The notes under the pieces: model-generated
What the model saw: only the letters and a program-made list of their open reading frames with translations
Told to the model about the DNA's origin: nothing
The model's database searches: none
Source: Caldisericaceae bacterium
GTDB lineage: Bacteria; Calditrichota; Calditrichia; Calditrichales; Calditrichaceae
Direction of reading: 5' to 3'
NCBI GenBank assembly: GCA_021160885.1
Contig: JAGHBR010000194.1
Span: forward strand, 1-8,130
Length of the DNA: 8,130 nucleotides
Program-made: the position numbers and the translations under genes
Part shown: positions 1 to 6,375 of the stretch, in pieces
How the letters are laid out: every line of letters begins with the position of its first letter
How positions within the stretch are numbered: position 1 is the first letter of the stretch

Positions 1-10
1 GCTATAACTA

Positions 11-37
11 TTGTTAAATTATAATAACATTTACAAT
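11..37 (+). promoter_or_regulatory. possible feoA promoter with a short dyad
   Basis: The first 60 bases are very AT-rich. TACAAT at 32-37 matches a sigma-70 -10 box at five of six positions. TTGTTA at 11-16 could be a -35 box, but the spacing of 15 is short. A small dyad, TGTTA (12-16) and TAACA (25-29), lies between the two boxes, where a metal-dependent repressor could bind. It does not match the Fur or DtxR/MntR consensus well enough to name a regulator. AT-rich DNA gives such matches by chance. Confidence 0.25.
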
Positions 38-65
38 TAAAAATAGGTTAAAGGGAATTTAACCA

Positions 66-518
66 GTGGAAGAGTTGATTTTGGAACCGAATACAGAATA
101 TATAATTAATTCATTGGATGACCGCTCACTTGTTTCACAGCGCATGATTCAGATGGGTGTATTACCAGGTTCAAACATTCGCATTTTACGTGTCGGGCCG
201 TTAGGAAAAACCGTTGAAGTTTTAATCGATCAGGGCGAAAGCATTGCTTTGCGAGCCAACGAACTAAAAGCGCTGGATTGCAAAATAGTAGCCTTGCCCT
301 TAAGTGCCGTAAAAGATATTACAAAATCATATCGCATTCGCAATTTTTTAGGTGGCCGTGGATTTTGGGAAAAAATGAAGGCCCGTAACTTAAAAATTTC
401 AGACATCATCAAAGTAGCCTTCAATGACGGTTACCAATTAATAAAAAAAGATGGTCATAAGGTGCGTGTTGGACGAGGTGAAGCAGAGAAAATTATTCTG
501 GAGCCAGTTGAAAGTTAA
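66..518 (+). CDS. feoA: FeoA-like protein with two tandem FeoA domains
   Basis: FeoA is a small cytoplasmic SH3-fold protein that supports the ferrous iron transporter FeoB. This 150-aa protein is about twice the usual 75-85 aa. The first domain (about residues 4-77) has the family pattern: RMIQMGVLPGS at 27-37, then a beta-rich stretch, then ALRANEL at 61-67. The second domain (about 86-148) repeats this pattern more loosely, with GGRGFWEKMKA at 96-106 and RVGRGEAEKIIL at 134-145. Translation starts at GTG; GGG at 53-55 and the purines around it provide a modest ribosome binding site about 10 bases upstream, and no in-frame ATG fits the start of the domain. The stop lies two bases before feoB, so the two genes are surely co-transcribed and probably translationally coupled. 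The iron uptake role is inferred from the domain and the neighbour; the duplication is seen directly. Confidence 0.88.
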   Translation: MEELILEPNTEYIINSLDDRSLVSQRMIQMGVLPGSNIRILRVGPLGKTVEVLIDQGESIALRANELKALDCKIVALPLSAVKDITKSYRIRNFLGGRGFWEKMKARNLKISDIIKVAFNDGYQLIKKDGHKVRVGRGEAEKIILEPVES

Positions 519-520
519 CT

Positions 521-2539
521 ATGCCTGAAAAGCAAAAAATTACCGCAGCCATTATTTCCATTCCCAATACGGGCAAATCTACATTATTTAACGCATTGAC
601 CGGAGCTCATCAGGCCGTGGGCAACTGGCCTGGTGTTTCGGTGGAAAAAAAGACCGGTAAATTTAACATTAACGGCTATGAATTTGAATTAATTGATTTG
701 CCCGGCAGCTATTCTTTAACGCCCACCACATTGGAAGAAAAAATCGTCCGTAAATTCATCATGGAGACACCACCGGATGTTTTAATCAACATTGTTGATG
801 CGCGCAATCTATACCGCAGCCTGGGTCTCACTCTGCAATTGGCGCAAAGTGGTATTCCCATGGTCGTGGCGGTCAACATGATGGATGAAGCGCGTCGGTT
901 GGGCATTAAAATTGATATCAGGGCCCTCTCAGAACATTTGGGGGTACCGGTAGCGCCTATCATCGCCCGCACCGGCGAAGGACTTGGGCATTTGACCAAT
1001 ACGCTTATAAAAATGGTCAAAGGAGAACTTAAGCAGCGTCCGCCGCAAATTTCCTGCCCCATTCCTTTACAAGAAGCGGTTCAATCCATTGCACATGAAA
1101 TCAAACAAATTCAACCTTCCTCCAGACTCAATGAGGTTTTTGTAGCTGAACGACTACTCGATGATTTAGAACCAGTAAAAATAAGCAACCGGGGAAATGG
1201 GCAGGATGCGCAATTGCAGGAAAAGGTAAAACAGGCTCGTCTCAAAATTGAAAAAAACCTGGGCATGAGCATCCCGACTGCCTGTGCGCAATGCCGTTTC
1301 AATTCGGTAAAAGGCCTAATGTTAGAAACCACCACTGCGGCTGTCACCGCCAGCGATGAGGTGACCAAAAAATTAGACAGTATTTTTCTTCATAAATACC
1401 TTGGCATTCCAATCTTTTTAGGAATCATTTTTATTTTGTTTCAGGGCATCTATGCCCTGGGGACCCCATTGCAAGATTTGATTGGCAATGGCTTTGCAGC
1501 ATTGCAAGATTTTTTACGTGTATCCACGATTTTTCAGACCATGCCCGACTTTTTAAGCCGCATGATCATCGATGGGGTTATTGAAGGCGTTGGCGTTGTA
1601 ATTGCCTTTTTCCCGATTATTGCCCTGTTTTTTATTTTCATGTCTCTGATAGAAGACAGTGGGTACATGGCGCGGGCTGCTTTTTTGCTGGATCATCTAA
1701 TGCACGTGATCGGACTGGACGGTAAAGCCTTTATTAATGTGTTGTTGGGTTATGGGTGCAATGTGCCCGCCGTAATGGGTACACGTATTCTTTCCAGTCA
1801 GCACAATCGCATCATTACCATGCTCGTTATTCCCTTTACTCTGTGTAGCGCCCGCTTACAGGTCTTTTTGTTTGTATCTGGCATTTTGTTTGCCCCTACG
1901 GTGGCGCCCTGGATTATTTTCGGTTTTTATCTGTTCAGCTTTCTAATGGTCATTTTGATTGGTCTGTTTTTAAAGAAAGTTCATTTTGCCGGTGAACCGG
2001 AACCGTTCATCATGGAAATTCCTCCCTACCGTCTACCCACTGTAAAGACCGTGGCTTTGCGCGCCTGGGAAGAAATGAAAGCCTTTTTGAATCGTGCCTC
2101 CACCATGATCGTTTTAGGCGTTATTGCCGTCTGGCTGTTAACCAACCTGCCGCCGGGCGCTACAACCGGTATTGGACAAACCTGGGCTGTGCAAATCGGC
2201 AAGGCTGTTAAACCAATCTTTCATCCGCTGGGCATTGAGTGGCAACAAATTATTGCTCTGCTTTTTGGCTTTATCGCTAAAGAAATCGTTATTGGCTCAT
2301 TGGCCATTGTTTATGCCGGGGATCCGGTGCGGCAGATTGCAGCACAGGTTACGCCTCTGCAGGGCATCAGCTTTATGGTATTTACACTGCTCTACACGCC
2401 TTGCGTGGCGACCATTGCGGCCATTCGGGCAGAATCACAGTCATGGAAGATCACGGGCTTTACCATTGGTTTAGGCTTAAGTCTGGCCTGGATCAGCAGT
2501 TTTTTAGTTTATCAGATTGGTAGTTTACTTGGCTTTTAA
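521..2539 (+). CDS. feoB: ferrous iron transporter FeoB (GTPase-permease)
   Basis: FeoB carries Fe(II) across the inner membrane, using an N-terminal G-protein domain to gate the pore. In this 672-aa protein the G motifs are G1 SIPNTGKS (13-20), G2 GNWPGVSV (34-41), G3 DLPG (59-62), G4 NMMD (119-122) and G5 around ARTGEG (149-154). A helical GDI-like region follows to about 250. The membrane part (about 293-668) has hydrophobic segments near 293-312, 352-377, 432-457, 461-484, 524-541, 575-598, 615-634 and 645-668. The two gate motifs are complete: GYGCNVPAVMG with Cys413, and YTPCVATIAAI with Cys628. EDSGYMARAAFLLD (378-391) is also typical. The protein is shorter than E. coli FeoB (773 aa) but in the range of compact FeoBs. 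Two features are unusual: Ser13 replaces the first Walker A glycine and Ser40 replaces the usual G2 threonine. A CAQC pair (255-258) precedes the membrane domain. No feoC follows. Confidence 0.96.
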   Translation: MPEKQKITAAIISIPNTGKSTLFNALTGAHQAVGNWPGVSVEKKTGKFNINGYEFELIDLPGSYSLTPTTLEEKIVRKFIMETPPDVLINIVDARNLYRSLGLTLQLAQSGIPMVVAVNMMDEARRLGIKIDIRALSEHLGVPVAPIIARTGEGLGHLTNTLIKMVKGELKQRPPQISCPIPLQEAVQSIAHEIKQIQPSSRLNEVFVAERLLDDLEPVKISNRGNGQDAQLQEKVKQARLKIEKNLGMSIPTACAQCRFNSVKGLMLETTTAAVTASDEVTKKLDSIFLHKYLGIPIFLGIIFILFQGIYALGTPLQDLIGNGFAALQDFLRVSTIFQTMPDFLSRMIIDGVIEGVGVVIAFFPIIALFFIFMSLIEDSGYMARAAFLLDHLMHVIGLDGKAFINVLLGYGCNVPAVMGTRILSSQHNRIITMLVIPFTLCSARLQVFLFVSGILFAPTVAPWIIFGFYLFSFLMVILIGLFLKKVHFAGEPEPFIMEIPPYRLPTVKTVALRAWEEMKAFLNRASTMIVLGVIAVWLLTNLPPGATTGIGQTWAVQIGKAVKPIFHPLGIEWQQIIALLFGFIAKEIVIGSLAIVYAGDPVRQIAAQVTPLQGISFMVFTLLYTPCVATIAAIRAESQSWKITGFTIGLGLSLAWISSFLVYQIGSLLGF

Positions 2540-2572
2540 CGAAAAACTTCCATCTCTCAGCCTAAAATCTTT

Positions 2573-2601
2573 TTGCTTCTTGTGCATTTTTGAAATAAAT
2601 T
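2573..2601 (+). promoter_or_regulatory. candidate promoter of the riboswitch operon
   Basis: TTGCTT (2573-2578) and TAAATT (2596-2601) are spaced by 17 bases and match the sigma-70 boxes at three and four of six positions. A start site six or seven bases downstream would fall at about 2607-2608, exactly where the riboswitch aptamer begins. This placement is the main argument, since the boxes alone are weak. No intrinsic terminator is visible between feoB and this point, so read-through from feoAB could also supply the transcript. Confidence 0.35.
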
Positions 2602-2607
2602 TTATGT

Positions 2608-2655
2608 GGTGATGGAGTTCACCGTTAATCGCCTTCAAAGGCTGATGACTCCTAC
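2608..2655 (+). promoter_or_regulatory. fluoride riboswitch aptamer (crcB motif)
   Basis: The stretch fits the fluoride riboswitch (crcB RNA) as I remember its consensus. Stem P1 is GGTG(A) 2608-2612 with (T)CACC 2619-2623, closing a loop that carries GGAGT (2614-2618). A short GTTA linker follows. The next hairpin is ATC-GCCT / AGGC-T-GAT (2628-2634 with 2639-2646) with a TCAA loop. The 3' segment GATGACTCCTAC (2644-2655) is the conserved end of the motif. GGAGT (2614-2618) and ACTCC (2648-2652) are exact complements, which gives the pseudoknot that defines this aptamer. Compared with the Bacillus cereus crcB aptamer as I recall it, P1 changes from GGCG/CGCC to GGTG/CACC, a compensatory pair that keeps the stem, while loop and 3' end are nearly identical. 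Fluoride binding is known for the family; its action here is inferred. Confidence 0.92.
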
Positions 2656-2682
2656 TTAATTGGAATAAAATTGAGTAGGAGT
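2648..2682 (+). promoter_or_regulatory. riboswitch expression platform: hairpin that hides the ribosome binding site
   Basis: The arms 2648-2661 and 2669-2682 form a 14-bp stem with one G-T wobble and a 7-base loop (GGAATAA). The 3' arm contains AGGAG (2677-2681), the Shine-Dalgarno site seven bases before the ATG at 2689. The 5' arm contains ACTCC (2648-2652), which the aptamer needs for its pseudoknot. The two structures therefore exclude each other. Without fluoride the hairpin should block ribosome binding; with fluoride the pseudoknot should hold ACTCC and free AGGAG. Only three T residues follow the stem, so this is a translational switch and not a transcription terminator. The pairing is seen directly; the ON direction is inferred. 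Confidence 0.88.
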
Positions 2683-2688
2683 GTTTAA

Positions 2689-4488
2689 ATGCCATCCGAT
2701 AAAACACCACAACCAACTGATTCTAATCTCATTGAAGTCTTTCATGATCATCGTAATCGATTAATCGCATTAACAAAAAAATTACATGGTCATCCCATAG
2801 CTCAACATTACAGCGAAACCTTACAAAAAATTATGGCCAATCTCGAGCAAAATCGCTTCAGGTTGGTTGTATTGGGACAATTTAAGCGCGGTAAATCTAC
2901 TTTTTTGAATGCCTTGTTGTCTGAACCTATTTTACCGATGGACGTCATTCCGGTTACGGCAGTGATCACAGAAATTATTTTTGGCCCACAGAAAAAAGCG
3001 CAAATCCTGTTTGAAAATGGCAAATCTGTTGAAATTGAAGTTGAACAACTGACCGCCTTTGTTTCCGAAGAACAAAATCCGAACAATGCCAAGAAAGTGG
3101 ACAAGGTCATTGTTTACCACTCCTCACATTTTTTAAAAGAAGGCCTGATCCTGGTGGACACTCCTGGCGTGGGCTCCATTCATCAACATAACACACGTTT
3201 AACGCGTGAGTACATTCCCAATGTAGATGCTGCCCTTTTTCTCTTTTCTGCCGATCCTCCCTTAACAGAGCTGGAACAGAATTTTCTGAAACTGATTCTG
3301 CCATTCATTCCCCAAATCTTCTTTGTACTAAACAAAAAAGATTATTTACAGCCGGCTTCACTTGAAAAAGTGCTTCAGTTCAACCGGCAAATCATCGAAA
3401 AATTAACCGGACAAGCCCCAACAATTTGGCCCATTTCAGCATTGAACGCACTCAAGGCCAAACAGCAAAACGACCAACAGCTACTCGCAGAAAGCGGATT
3501 AGACCAATTGCAAACCAGTTTGCAAAATTTTTTAATGAACCATCGAGGGCGCCTGGTTATACTTTCCAACTGCGATCGCCTATTACGCCTTGTGCGGCAG
3601 ATGGAAAATTTTATACTGATGGAACAGAAAGCACAACAACTCTCGGTGGAAAATCTACAACAAAATATTGAACAATTTAAAAATTACAGCCGGCAAATGG
3701 AGCATCGTCAACAAAATCTTTCTTATTTATTGGATGGATTAAAAAAACGCCTGGTAGAAATGTTTGATACTATGGCTGAAAATTTCCTAAAAGAAGCGCA
3801 ACAAAAGATACTCGAAAAAATGCAGTCGCAAGTGATAAACAACCGCCAGCTGACTAAAGCAGATATTACGCGTAAGGGAGAACAATTGCTAAATAATGAA
3901 ATTGTTAATCAGTTTGAGCCTTTTCGCCTGCAAGCAGAAAAACAAATCAAAGAATCCTATCTGACAGAAATCATGCAAATCAATAAGGAAGTCAACGAAA
4001 TAATTAATGATATTTACAAATACTCTGCTCAACTTCTGGGACTTACAAAAATCAGTAGTCTTCCGCAGGAAAGCTGGCGATTTGAAAGTCAGTTTTACTA
4101 CAAAACCTGGGAAGTAGTTACAACCTTGGACTATTTAGAAAAAGGAATCTGGATGCTACTGCCGGATAAATTTTCCCGTTTGGTTTATCATCGAAAAGTA
4201 AAGCAATGGATTAAAGAAAAACTCGATCGCCAATGTGGTCGTTTGCGCTCTGATTTTTTATACCGTTTGCAAGATAGCAACCGGGAATATCTTTATGAAT
4301 TCAGACAAACCCTTGAAAAAATTTTTAAAACCATTTCAGAACTTATGGAAAAATATCTGAACCAGAAAAAACTTGGAGAAAAAGAGCTGGAAATGGCTAT
4401 GCAAGAACAAAAGAAACATCTCGCCTTTTTGAATACAATTCAGAAAGAAATCGAAAATCTGAAAGCGTTTTGGAATCAAGCAAATTAA
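2689..4488 (+). CDS. dynamin-like GTPase under fluoride riboswitch control
   Basis: Bacterial dynamin-like proteins are large GTPases that bind, tubulate or fuse membranes and often respond to membrane stress. In this 599-aa protein the GTPase domain fills about residues 20-290: G1 GQFKRGKST (63-71), G2 around PVTAV (88-92), G3 DTPG (157-160) and G4 NKKD (215-218). GQFKRGKSTFLNALL is typical of the dynamin family and not of Era/FeoB-type GTPases. The rest is strongly helical and rich in Gln, Glu and Lys, with heptad-like stretches at about 300-445 and 536-597, as expected for the dynamin stalk. A more hydrophobic part at about 441-500 (LLGLTKISSLP, then GIWMLLPDKF) is a candidate membrane-contact paddle; there is no clear transmembrane helix. 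ATG at 2689 follows AGGAG at 2677-2681, which lies inside the riboswitch hairpin. It is the first gene of a five-gene cluster. The dynamin assignment is firm; its cellular role is unknown. Confidence 0.9.
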   Translation: MPSDKTPQPTDSNLIEVFHDHRNRLIALTKKLHGHPIAQHYSETLQKIMANLEQNRFRLVVLGQFKRGKSTFLNALLSEPILPMDVIPVTAVITEIIFGPQKKAQILFENGKSVEIEVEQLTAFVSEEQNPNNAKKVDKVIVYHSSHFLKEGLILVDTPGVGSIHQHNTRLTREYIPNVDAALFLFSADPPLTELEQNFLKLILPFIPQIFFVLNKKDYLQPASLEKVLQFNRQIIEKLTGQAPTIWPISALNALKAKQQNDQQLLAESGLDQLQTSLQNFLMNHRGRLVILSNCDRLLRLVRQMENFILMEQKAQQLSVENLQQNIEQFKNYSRQMEHRQQNLSYLLDGLKKRLVEMFDTMAENFLKEAQQKILEKMQSQVINNRQLTKADITRKGEQLLNNEIVNQFEPFRLQAEKQIKESYLTEIMQINKEVNEIINDIYKYSAQLLGLTKISSLPQESWRFESQFYYKTWEVVTTLDYLEKGIWMLLPDKFSRLVYHRKVKQWIKEKLDRQCGRLRSDFLYRLQDSNREYLYEFRQTLEKIFKTISELMEKYLNQKKLGEKELEMAMQEQKKHLAFLNTIQKEIENLKAFWNQAN

Positions 4489-4512
4489 ACGTTCCAGCTA
4501 CAGGAATTGATC

Positions 4513-4809
4513 ATGCCCAAAATCAAAGCTCGTTTCAGAAAATATAAAAACATTCCTTTCGCCATAGAGCAACTGACTGGCGTGCAATACCGTTGCAGGG
4601 TGTGTAATCGTATCTTTCTTAACAAAAATGAATTTGTAGCACATCTCGAACGGGAATCAAAAAAGCAGGGCCCACTTCCTTTATGTAAAAAATGTCCTTC
4701 ACTAAATGAAACTATTGAGGTGAGAGTCCTGTACAGTAAAGATATTCATGATCACATGCGTAAAGACTTTTTGAAATTGAAAGACGATATTACCTATGAT
4801 GAAATTTAA
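4513..4809 (+). CDS. small CxxC zinc-finger-like protein
   Basis: This protein of 98 aa has no function I recognise. It has CRVC at 28-31 followed by His44, which resembles the first half of a C2H2 finger, and then CKKC at 58-61. The five residues Cys28, Cys31, His44, Cys58 and Cys61 could bind one zinc ion. The N-terminus (2-15) is strongly basic, so nucleic acid or acidic membrane binding is possible. I chose ATG at 4513 because AGGA (4502-4505) lies seven bases before it. An in-frame TTG at 4507 would add two residues but sits too close to that site. The gene starts 24 bases after the dynamin-like gene and is probably in the same transcript. Confidence 0.75.
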   Translation: MPKIKARFRKYKNIPFAIEQLTGVQYRCRVCNRIFLNKNEFVAHLERESKKQGPLPLCKKCPSLNETIEVRVLYSKDIHDHMRKDFLKLKDDITYDEI

Positions 4810-4862
4810 ACTGCAAATAAATCCTCTTAATTATTAATTGGCAAAAATCAGAGGTTCAATAA

Positions 4863-5672
4863 ATGTATCATTCCTCAGGCAAAGAACCAAGAGCTTTTAC
4901 GGCGACTGACCTTGATCATTTACCCGGAAGACATCAACAACTCATGAAAGGTTTATTTTCAGGAGGACAAACAATTAACAAATTAATTTATAGTCCACGC
5001 TGGCCTGGAGGGGATGGGATCTGGGGGCATAAAAATTACCACGCCTCCATGGCCATTTTATTAAACAATGATTCAATATTTGTCACAATGGATTGGCATA
5101 ATGAAAAAGCTCCTGTTTCAAAAAAAATTCCTTTAAAGTCCATATTAGCCATAGAAACAGGTCATGCTCTTTTACATGGCTGGTTCAGAATTCATTATTT
5201 TGGCAAACAATATGAAAGTAAAGAAATCGATTTTCTTTTTAATTCTTACATTAAAAACGATTTTTTAGATATCATTCGTTTTTGGCATCAATCCATGATG
5301 GGAGAAACAATTCCTCAAAAAATAACTAAAGAAATGGATTTTCCTGAACTCTTTTCACATTTAAGTTTGCCTGCTGTTATAAAAAGGAAAAGAAGGAAGG
5401 ACAAGATTTTATCCCATAAAAAAGACCTCTGGTTAACATCAGGAGGGGCTTTATTTCTTAAAATCGAAGAAGCGCCATTAGACAAAGACCATTTAACTTT
5501 TGCCGATAGTTTTGTTGTTTTTCATCCGGTTGTTTTGTCTTCAACCTTAAACTTTTCTTGCAAAAATGGTATGATCTACCTTCAATACAAGTTTCAGAAC
5601 CAAATATTAAAAGAATTTGAACTATATCCGGAATTCCCTTCGGAGGTATTTGAAAAAAACAAAAACTGGTAG
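4863..5672 (+). CDS. uncharacterised protein with a possible PH-like domain
   Basis: This soluble 269-aa protein has no signal peptide and no transmembrane segment. Residues about 61-143 alternate beta strands and end in a helix: AILLNNDSIFVTMDW, then KKIPLKSILAIETG, then WFRIHYF, then IDFLFNS, then FLDIIRFWHQS. That order, including the 'strand, LxSI, strand, helix' layout, resembles bacterial pleckstrin-homology-like domains, which bind membranes or partner proteins. A basic patch (173-187, with KRKRRKDK) separates it from a second beta-rich half (about 188-255) that may be a diverged repeat of the fold. GAGG (4851-4854) lies eight bases before the ATG. The gap to the previous gene is 53 bases, the largest in the cluster. 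The coding call is firm; the PH-like reading rests on pattern alone and is weak. A membrane-binding partner would suit a dynamin-like operon. Confidence 0.7.
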   Translation: MYHSSGKEPRAFTATDLDHLPGRHQQLMKGLFSGGQTINKLIYSPRWPGGDGIWGHKNYHASMAILLNNDSIFVTMDWHNEKAPVSKKIPLKSILAIETGHALLHGWFRIHYFGKQYESKEIDFLFNSYIKNDFLDIIRFWHQSMMGETIPQKITKEMDFPELFSHLSLPAVIKRKRRKDKILSHKKDLWLTSGGALFLKIEEAPLDKDHLTFADSFVVFHPVVLSSTLNFSCKNGMIYLQYKFQNQILKEFELYPEFPSEVFEKNKNW

Positions 5673-5694
5673 AAAATAATTGCAGAACGATTAA

Positions 5695-6366
5695 ATGAAG
5701 AAATTAATATCTAAGTTTAAGGCCCAAAAGCGCAAAAATAAGGTCAGGCAAAATAATCCGGACTCAGGCAAAAAATCATATTGGCAACTAATTGATAGTC
5801 TGCACTCAGATGAATGTCCGGTCTGTTATGCGCTTTTACATGTACAAAAGAAATTTATTGAAGATATTTTTTATGAATCCGTAAATGATCCTACCATACG
5901 ACATAAATTCGAATCCTCAGGTGGATTATGTCCCATACACAGTCAACTCATGTTTCAGCAAGCTGACAAATTAGGCTTGGCCCTCCTGGCCAGAGATTTA
6001 TTACAAAAAGCCCTGGATCAAAATTTTAATTTAAGCTTCCGTAAATGTTTTTTATGCGAACATCAGGAACTAACTGAAAAATACCTGATTGAAGATTTTA
6101 TCAGTTCTCTTCCTTTACAGAACTTTACAAAGGAGCTCCAAATTAGCAAAGGTCTTTGTTTAAAACATTTTAATTTAATCTTTGCCGCAATAACCAACAA
6201 AAAGGACAAAAATTTTTTATTAAACTGGCAAAAGGAGAAAATGAAACGATTGCTCCAATTTTTATCAGAGTTTATCAGGAAGAATGATTACCGTTTTAAA
6301 GAGGAAAAAATCACCGAGGAAGAATCCAAGGCAATTGAACAAGTCTGGAATCTATTAACTCAATAG
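5695..6366 (+). CDS. probable zinc protein with two CxxC...CxxH modules (DUF6062-like)
   Basis: This 223-aa protein has two copies of one metal-site layout. In the first, CPVC (41-44) is followed after 34 residues by CPIH (79-82). In the second, CFLC (118-121) is followed after 33 residues by CLKH (155-158). Each second half is preceded by a Gly-Leu (GGLCPIH, KGLCLKH). The regular spacing points to an internal duplication with one Zn(II) site per module. The pattern CPxC...ND...R..F...GLCxxH...GLA resembles an uncharacterised family I know as DUF6062; that name is from memory. The N-terminus (1-28) is very basic and the C-terminal part (170-222) is helical and charged. It begins 22 bases after the previous gene without a clear Shine-Dalgarno site, so coupled translation is likely. 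No catalytic function is known to me. Confidence 0.72.
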   Translation: MKKLISKFKAQKRKNKVRQNNPDSGKKSYWQLIDSLHSDECPVCYALLHVQKKFIEDIFYESVNDPTIRHKFESSGGLCPIHSQLMFQQADKLGLALLARDLLQKALDQNFNLSFRKCFLCEHQELTEKYLIEDFISSLPLQNFTKELQISKGLCLKHFNLIFAAITNKKDKNFLLNWQKEKMKRLLQFLSEFIRKNDYRFKEEKITEEESKAIEQVWNLLTQ

Positions 6367-6375
6367 AGGCATCTA

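Noticed and set aside
709..1368. Reverse-strand frames inside feoB (709-1062 and 1111-1368)
   Set aside because: They lie opposite a certain gene with intact motifs and their translations look like antisense shadows.
2648..2688. The 14-bp hairpin as an intrinsic terminator
   Set aside because: Only TTT follows the stem and the start codon is six bases away; the stem covers the ribosome binding site, which fits translational control.
2525..2716. Reverse-strand frame of 63 codons across the riboswitch
   Set aside because: It overlaps the riboswitch and the ends of two real genes, has no ribosome binding site that stands out, and encodes no recognisable motif.
4507..4512. TTG start for the small zinc-finger-like protein
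   Set aside because: AGGA at 4502-4505 would be only one base away from the TTG; the ATG at 4513 has normal spacing.
4823..4854. CCTCT/AGAGG inverted repeat that could hide the ribosome binding site before 4863
   Set aside because: Only five base pairs with a 22-base loop and no aptamer-like sequence nearby; likely chance.
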